From NCBI GenBank assembly GCA_964243435.1, contig CAXTFM010000028.1, positions 1 to 30,090 on the forward strand: a stretch of DNA of 30,090 bases, given 5' to 3'. The position numbers and the translations under genes were made by a program. The notes below the pieces were generated by a model. It did not search any database and had not been told where the DNA came from. It worked only from the letters and a program-made list of their open reading frames with translations. This DNA is from RH-AL1 sp964243435. GTDB lineage: Bacteria > Pseudomonadota > Alphaproteobacteria > Rhizobiales > Beijerinckiaceae. How positions within the stretch are numbered: position 1 is the first letter of the stretch; each line of letters begins with the position of its first letter. This document shows positions 25,687 through 30,090 of the stretch, piece after piece.

Positions 25687-26583
25687 ATGTCGCGGGGCGA
25701 CGCGTCGGGACACATCGAGAGCTTACGGCAAACCATCGCCCTCATCGAGGGCGGGGGCGCATACGCGCCGGGCTTCGCTGCCGGCGGCATGGCGCGCAGG
25801 GTCGCCCTCGGCCGCGGGCTGGCGCTCGACCGCATGCTCGGCGGTGGTCTTCGCCGCGACCAGCTCAGCGAGGTGGTGGCCGGCGGCGCCCGCCATGCCG
25901 GCGCCGCCTCGGGCTTCGCCCTCGCGCTCGCCGCCCGCTTCGCCGCCGCCCATGCCGGGCCGGTGGTGTGGATCATGGAGGATGGCGCGCGCAGCGAAAC
26001 CGGCGTGCCCCACGCGCCGGGCCTCGCCGCGCACGGCCTCGATCCCGCACGGCTCGTCGTGGTGCGCACGGGCAGCGGTGCCGACAGCCTGTGGGCGATG
26101 GAGGAGGCGCTGCGCTGCCGGGGTGTCGCCGCCGTGGTGCTCGACCTGTGGCGGACGCGTTTCTACGACCTCGTCGCCTCGCGCCGTCTCGTCCTCGCCG
26201 CGGCGGCGGGCGGCACGCCGGGCATCCTGGTGCCGGCCGGCGCGCCCGGCAGCGCGCGGGTCCTGTCGTCGGCGGCGCAGGTCCGCTTCGAGGTCGGCGC
26301 CGCGCCGGGGACCACCGTCCCCCCGCAGTCCTCGACGACGCCCAGAGTTCGGCCCGGCCCGCGCCGGCACGCCGGCACCCTCGTGCCGCTGCCCGGTCGC
26401 GCCGCCTGGGCCGTGCGCCTCGCGCGCGTCCGGGCCGGGCCGGTCGGCGTCGACTGGGACAAGATCTGGCCGCTCGTTTGGGATCACGAAGAAGCATGGT
26501 TGTGTGATGCGCTACCTGTCCCTCCACCTGCCCTGGCTGGCGACCGACCGCATCCGGCGGCGCATGCGGGACGCGGCGGGTGA
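25687..26583 (+). CDS. imuA: ImuA, RecA-like SOS mutagenesis protein
   Basis: 298 residues from the ATG at 25687. ImuA proteins are RecA/SulA-like and act with ImuB and DnaE2 in damage-induced mutagenesis. Visible family-like blocks are an N-terminal helix SLRQTIALIEGG, LALDRMLGGGLRRDQLSEVV, a core with GPVVWIMED, ARLVVVRTGSGADSLWAMEEALRC and VVLDLWRTRFYDLVASRRLVLAA, and a basic, proline/alanine-rich region before the ending WLCDALPVPPP. No intact Walker A motif is seen, as is usual in this family. The assignment rests on these blocks plus the LexA box in front and imuB and dnaE2 behind. The 3' end overlaps imuB by 77 bases in another frame, more than usual, so the last 25 residues may be poorly conserved. 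Confidence 0.9.
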   Translation: MSRGDASGHIESLRQTIALIEGGGAYAPGFAAGGMARRVALGRGLALDRMLGGGLRRDQLSEVVAGGARHAGAASGFALALAARFAAAHAGPVVWIMEDGARSETGVPHAPGLAAHGLDPARLVVVRTGSGADSLWAMEEALRCRGVAAVVLDLWRTRFYDLVASRRLVLAAAAGGTPGILVPAGAPGSARVLSSAAQVRFEVGAAPGTTVPPQSSTTPRVRPGPRRHAGTLVPLPGRAAWAVRLARVRAGPVGVDWDKIWPLVWDHEEAWLCDALPVPPPALAGDRPHPAAHAGRGG

Positions 26584-28072
26584 CCGGGCGTCGGCGGGGC
26601 TGGCGACGGTTGCGAGCGTGAAGGGTGCCCGGCGGTTGGTCGCGCTCGACGCCCGCGCCATGGCCGCCGGCCTCAAGCCGGGGGCGGCGCTGGCCGACGC
26701 CCGCGCCTCCCACCCGACCCTCGCGGTCCATGACGCCGATCCCGCGGGCGATGCCGCCGCGCTCGATGCCGTCGTCGACTGGTGCCGCCTGTTCACGCCG
26801 CTCGCCGCGGTGGACGGGCCCGACGGGGTGGTGCTCGACGTGACGGGCGCGGCGCACCTGTTCGGGGGCGAGGCGGCGCTGATGGCCGACATGGTGCGGC
26901 GCCTCGCCGTCCAAGGTGTCGCGGCACGCGTCGCCGTGGCCGGCACCCCGGCCGCCGCCTGGGCGCTGGCCCGCCACGGCGGCGAGCGGCGCATCCTCGC
27001 CGACGGCCTCGCGCTCCACGCGAAAGCGTTCGCGCCCATGCCGCTCGCCGCGCTCCGCCTCGACGAGGACGTGCTGCGCCAGCTTGGCCAGGCCGGGCTG
27101 CGCCGCGTCGGCGACCTCATGGTGCGCCCCCGCGCGCCGATCGCGGCACGCTTCGGCCGCGACCTCCACCGCCGCCTCGACGCGCTGCTCGGCCTCGCGC
27201 GCGAGCCGATCACCCCGCGCTTCGCCGCCCCCGCCTTCGTCGCCGAGCGCCGCTTCGCCGAGGGCATCGCCCGGCGCACGGATGTCGAGGCGACGATCCT
27301 CGCGCTCAGCTACGAGCTGTGCGGGCTGCTCGCCCGCCACGGCGAGGGCGCACGCCTGCTCCACGTCAGCCTGTTCCGGGTGGACGGCGTCGTCCGCCAC
27401 CTGGAGGCGGGTGCCAGCCGGCCGCTGCGCGACCCGCTCGCCATGGCGCGGCTGTTCCGCGAGCGGATCGAGGCGGCGGGCGAGGACGGGCTCGACACCG
27501 GTTACGGCTTCGAGGTGGTGCGCCTCGCGGCCCTCGCCGCCGAACGGCTCGACGCCGTCCAGCCCGGCTGGGCCGACGCGCCGCCCGATGCCGAACTGAC
27601 CGGCCTCGTCGATCGGCTCGGCGCCCGCTTCGGCTTGGCCAGCGTGGTGGGGCTGCGCCTCGCCGATGCTCATCGGCCCGAGCGGGCCACGATGGTCGTT
27701 CCTGCCGCCGCGCGCGAACGGCGGAGGATGCCCGTGATCGCCTCCCGGGGGCTTGCGACCTTGCCGGAGCGGCCAATCCGGCTGCTCGAGCGGCCGGAGC
27801 CGATCGAGGCGATGGCCGCCGTGCCGGACGGCCCGCCGCTGCGCTTCCGCTGGCGGCGGGTGCTGCATCAGGTCGCGGCGATCGAGGGGCCCGAGCGCAT
27901 CGCACCGGACTGGTGGCGGCGGGGCCTAGGCCCCGACCGTTCCCGGCCGGAGCTGACGCGCGACTATTTCCGCGTCGAGGACATGGTTGGGCACCGTTTC
28001 TGGCTGTTCCGGGAAGGCTTGTACCAGGACACGCCCGAGCCGCGCTGGTTCCTGCACGGCTTCTTCGCCTAG
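26507..28072 (+). CDS. imuB: ImuB, catalytically inactive Y-family polymerase homologue
   Basis: 521 residues from the ATG at 26507, inside the end of imuA. A Y-family polymerase-like protein that serves as hub between the beta clamp, ImuA and DnaE2. It begins MRYLSLHLPWLATDRIRRR, where active Y-family enzymes have the metal-binding D-x-D. VDGPDGVVLDVTGAAHLFGGE replaces the S-x-D-E catalytic motif of active Y-family polymerases. The loss of catalytic acids is the hallmark of ImuB. Further blocks are VAVAGTPAAAWALARHG, LGQAGLRRVGDLMVRPRA (helix-hairpin-helix-like) and the C-terminal region RPIRLLERPEPIEAM through DYFRVEDMVGHRFWLFREGLY, YFRVED being well conserved in the family. A clamp-binding motif was not identified with confidence. 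dnaE2 starts 81 bases downstream. Confidence 0.94.
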   Translation: MRYLSLHLPWLATDRIRRRMRDAAGDRASAGLATVASVKGARRLVALDARAMAAGLKPGAALADARASHPTLAVHDADPAGDAAALDAVVDWCRLFTPLAAVDGPDGVVLDVTGAAHLFGGEAALMADMVRRLAVQGVAARVAVAGTPAAAWALARHGGERRILADGLALHAKAFAPMPLAALRLDEDVLRQLGQAGLRRVGDLMVRPRAPIAARFGRDLHRRLDALLGLAREPITPRFAAPAFVAERRFAEGIARRTDVEATILALSYELCGLLARHGEGARLLHVSLFRVDGVVRHLEAGASRPLRDPLAMARLFRERIEAAGEDGLDTGYGFEVVRLAALAAERLDAVQPGWADAPPDAELTGLVDRLGARFGLASVVGLRLADAHRPERATMVVPAAARERRRMPVIASRGLATLPERPIRLLERPEPIEAMAAVPDGPPLRFRWRRVLHQVAAIEGPERIAPDWWRRGLGPDRSRPELTRDYFRVEDMVGHRFWLFREGLYQDTPEPRWFLHGFFA

Positions 28073-28153
28073 CCGACCCGCCCGCCTGCTTCGCTCGACC
28101 GCTTCGCATCGGACACCGTTCTGGCTTACCAACGCGCCCGTGGATGCTCCGGG

Positions 28154-30090
28154 ATGATTCGCTTCGAGACCAGCGACGGCTTCGCCGAATGGGGGGCGGC
28201 CAGCAACTTCTCCTTCCTCCGCGGCGCCTCGCACCCCGAGGAGATGGTGGCGCAGGCCATCGTGCTCGGCCTCGCCGCGATCGGCATCGCCGACCGCAAC
28301 TCGCTCGCCGGCGTGGTGCGCGCGCACCTGTTCCTCCGCCACAACAGGGAGAACGGCAACGGCCTGCGCGTCGTCCCCGGCGCCCGGCTGGTGTTCTGCG
28401 ACGGCACGCCCGACATCCTCGCCTACCCGCGCGACCGCGCCGGCTACGGCCGGCTGTGCCGCCTGCTCAGCGCCGGCAACGCCCGCGCGCGGAAGGGCGG
28501 CTGCCTGCTCACGATGGACGACCTTCTCGCCTGGCAGGACGGGCTGCAGCTCGTCGCGCTCGCCGCCTCGACCTTTGACCCGGAGATCGAGGCGCGCGTC
28601 GCCAAGCGGCGCTTCGCCGCCTTCGTCGAGGAGGAGCCGGGCGACGAGGACGGAACGCTGGCGCCCTGGCACCTGCCGGCGGGGGCCGGACCCGAGGACG
28701 AGCCGGTCGTGGTGCCCTTCGCCCCGGCCGAACGGCGCGCGCGCGACGCGCGGCCGCCGCTGGAGCACCTCGCCGCCGCCTGCCCCGGCCGGCTGTGGGT
28801 CGGCGCGGCGATGGACTACGGCCGCAACATGCGCGGCGACCTCGCCAAGCGCCGCAAGCTCGCCGACAGGCTCGGCGTGCCGCTGCTCGCCACCAACGAC
28901 GCGGTGATGCACGACCCCGCGCGCCGCGAACTGCTCGACGTGCTCACCTGCATCCGCCACGGGGTGGCGCTGGAGGCGGCGGGCCGCAAGCTCGCCCCCA
29001 ACGCCGAGCGCCACCTCAAGCCGCCGGCTGAAATGGCCCGGCTGTTCGCCGACGAGCCGGACGCCGTCGTCGAAACGCTGCGCTTCGGCGACGGGCTGCG
29101 CTTCTCGCTGGACGAGCTCGGCAACGATTATCCGCAAGAGTTGCGCGAGGGCTTCGCCACGCCGCAGGACGCGCTCACCGCCTTCGCCGACACGGGCGCG
29201 CGCTGGCGCTACCCGGAGGGGGTACCGGCCAAGATCACGGCGGGGCTCAAGCACGAACTCGCCCTCGTCGCACGCATGAACTACGCGCCCTACTTCCTCA
29301 CCGTCCACGACATCGTGCGCTTCGCCCGCGGCAAGGGCATCCTGTGCCAGGGCCGGGGCTCGGCGGCGAACTCGACCCTGTGCTTCTGCCTCGGCATCAC
29401 GGAAATCGACCCGGCGCTCAACAGCCTGCTGTTCGAGCGCTTCATCTCCGCCGACCGCCGCGAGCCGCCCGACATCGACGTCGATTTCGAGCACGAGCGG
29501 CGCGAGGAGGTGATGCAGTACATCTACGCCCGCTACGGCCGCGCCCGCGCGGCGTTGACCGCGAGCGTGGTGACCTACCGCGCCCGCTCGGCGATCCGCG
29601 AGGTCGGCAAGGCGTTCGGCCTGTCGGAGGACGCGGTCGGGGCGCTGGCGTCGACGAGCTGGGCCTGGGGCGAGGGGTCGGTCGACGAGGCGGGCGCGCG
29701 CCGCGCCGGCATGGACCCGGCCGAGCCGGGGCTCGCCAAGGTCCTCGCCCTGGCGCGCGCGCTGACCGGCTTCCCCCGCCACCTGTCGCAGCACAGCGGC
29801 GGCTTCGTCATCACCCGCACCCGCCTCGACGAGGTGATGCCGATCGCCAACGCCGCGATGGACGGGCGCACCACGGTCGAGTGGGACAAGGACGACCTCG
29901 ACGCGCTCGGCATCCTCAAGGTCGACGTGCTGGCGCTCGGCATGCTGTCCTGCCTGCGTCGCGGCTTCGCGCTGCTGGCGCAGCACTATGACGGCCCGAC
30001 CGCGATCGCCGCGATCCCCAGGGAGGACCCCGCCACCTACGCGATGATCCAGAAGGCCGACACGATCGGCGTGTTCCAGATCGAGAGCCG
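28154..30090 (+). CDS. dnaE2: Error-prone DNA polymerase DnaE2, C-terminus cut by window edge
   Basis: 645 codons are visible of an expected 1,050-1,150, starting at the ATG at 28154 (MIRFETSDGF); the start has only weak ribosome binding features. C-family polymerase for mutagenic translesion synthesis under SOS control, working with ImuA and ImuB. The PHP domain comes first (NFSFLRGASHPEEMVAQA, AIGIADRNSLAGVVRAH). The palm region has GRGSAANS, LLFERFIS and PPDIDVDFEHERREEV with D440 and D442 as the expected catalytic pair. HLSQHSGGFVI and the end at IGVFQIES match the family. It differs from replicative DnaE1 by the RRxEPPDIDVDFEH style of motif and by its imuAB context. The fingers, OB fold and clamp motif lie beyond the edge. 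Confidence 0.95.
   Translation, partial: MIRFETSDGFAEWGAASNFSFLRGASHPEEMVAQAIVLGLAAIGIADRNSLAGVVRAHLFLRHNRENGNGLRVVPGARLVFCDGTPDILAYPRDRAGYGRLCRLLSAGNARARKGGCLLTMDDLLAWQDGLQLVALAASTFDPEIEARVAKRRFAAFVEEEPGDEDGTLAPWHLPAGAGPEDEPVVVPFAPAERRARDARPPLEHLAAACPGRLWVGAAMDYGRNMRGDLAKRRKLADRLGVPLLATNDAVMHDPARRELLDVLTCIRHGVALEAAGRKLAPNAERHLKPPAEMARLFADEPDAVVETLRFGDGLRFSLDELGNDYPQELREGFATPQDALTAFADTGARWRYPEGVPAKITAGLKHELALVARMNYAPYFLTVHDIVRFARGKGILCQGRGSAANSTLCFCLGITEIDPALNSLLFERFISADRREPPDIDVDFEHERREEVMQYIYARYGRARAALTASVVTYRARSAIREVGKAFGLSEDAVGALASTSWAWGEGSVDEAGARRAGMDPAEPGLAKVLALARALTGFPRHLSQHSGGFVITRTRLDEVMPIANAAMDGRTTVEWDKDDLDALGILKVDVLALGMLSCLRRGFALLAQHYDGPTAIAAIPREDPATYAMIQKADTIGVFQIES

Overview
The window is GC-rich DNA (roughly 70% by eye) with dense, often overlapping genes, from an alphaproteobacterium, probably Hyphomicrobiales or Rhodospirillales. 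This rests on four points: a gene very close to the Bradyrhizobium D-tartrate dehydratase, an imuA-imuB-dnaE2 cassette behind a GAAC-N7-GAAC LexA box of the alphaproteobacterial type, a TPR-protein/ispE pair, and an opgGH osmoregulated-glucan operon. No rRNA, tRNA, insertion sequence, phage gene or CRISPR array was seen. Both edges cut genes.

Layout. 1-356 (-): N-terminus of a DEAD-box RNA helicase. 638-4521 (-): opgG-opgH for periplasmic glucans. 4667-7874 (+): glmU-glmS, amino-sugar supply. 7876-9036 (-): D-tartrate dehydratase, alone. 9263-12658 (+): myo-inositol-phosphate synthase, histidine phosphatase, CmoB-like methyltransferase and an unusual glycoside-hydrolase-like protein. 12610-20509 (-), convergent with it: two sugar-nucleotide SDR enzymes, a B12-binding radical SAM protein, a GT4 glycosyltransferase and three related CgeB-like glycosyltransferases. 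20682-20999 (-): small DUF2171 protein. 21218-23964 (+): exported TPR protein and ispE. 24046-24597 (+): unrecognised conserved-looking protein. 24670-25596 (+): Sua5-type threonylcarbamoyl-AMP synthase. 25656-30090 (+): LexA box, imuA, imuB and the first ~60% of dnaE2.

The most interesting region is 9263-20509. Two translationally coupled operons point at each other and overlap at their 3' ends. Together they encode an inositol-forming enzyme, a phosphatase, two sugar-nucleotide enzymes, four glycosyltransferases, a B12/radical SAM enzyme, a methyltransferase and a TIM-barrel protein that reads as circularly permuted. My inference is that they make a modified, possibly inositol-based, oligosaccharide or glycolipid. 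I know of no characterised product for this gene set. The methyltransferase and radical SAM protein resemble families I recall as TIGR04290 and TIGR04295, known mainly from this kind of neighbourhood; I could not verify this here.

The remaining modules are conventional: envelope glucans (opgGH), UDP-GlcNAc supply (glmU, glmS), isoprenoid precursors (ispE), tRNA t6A (sua5) and SOS mutagenesis (imuA, imuB, dnaE2).
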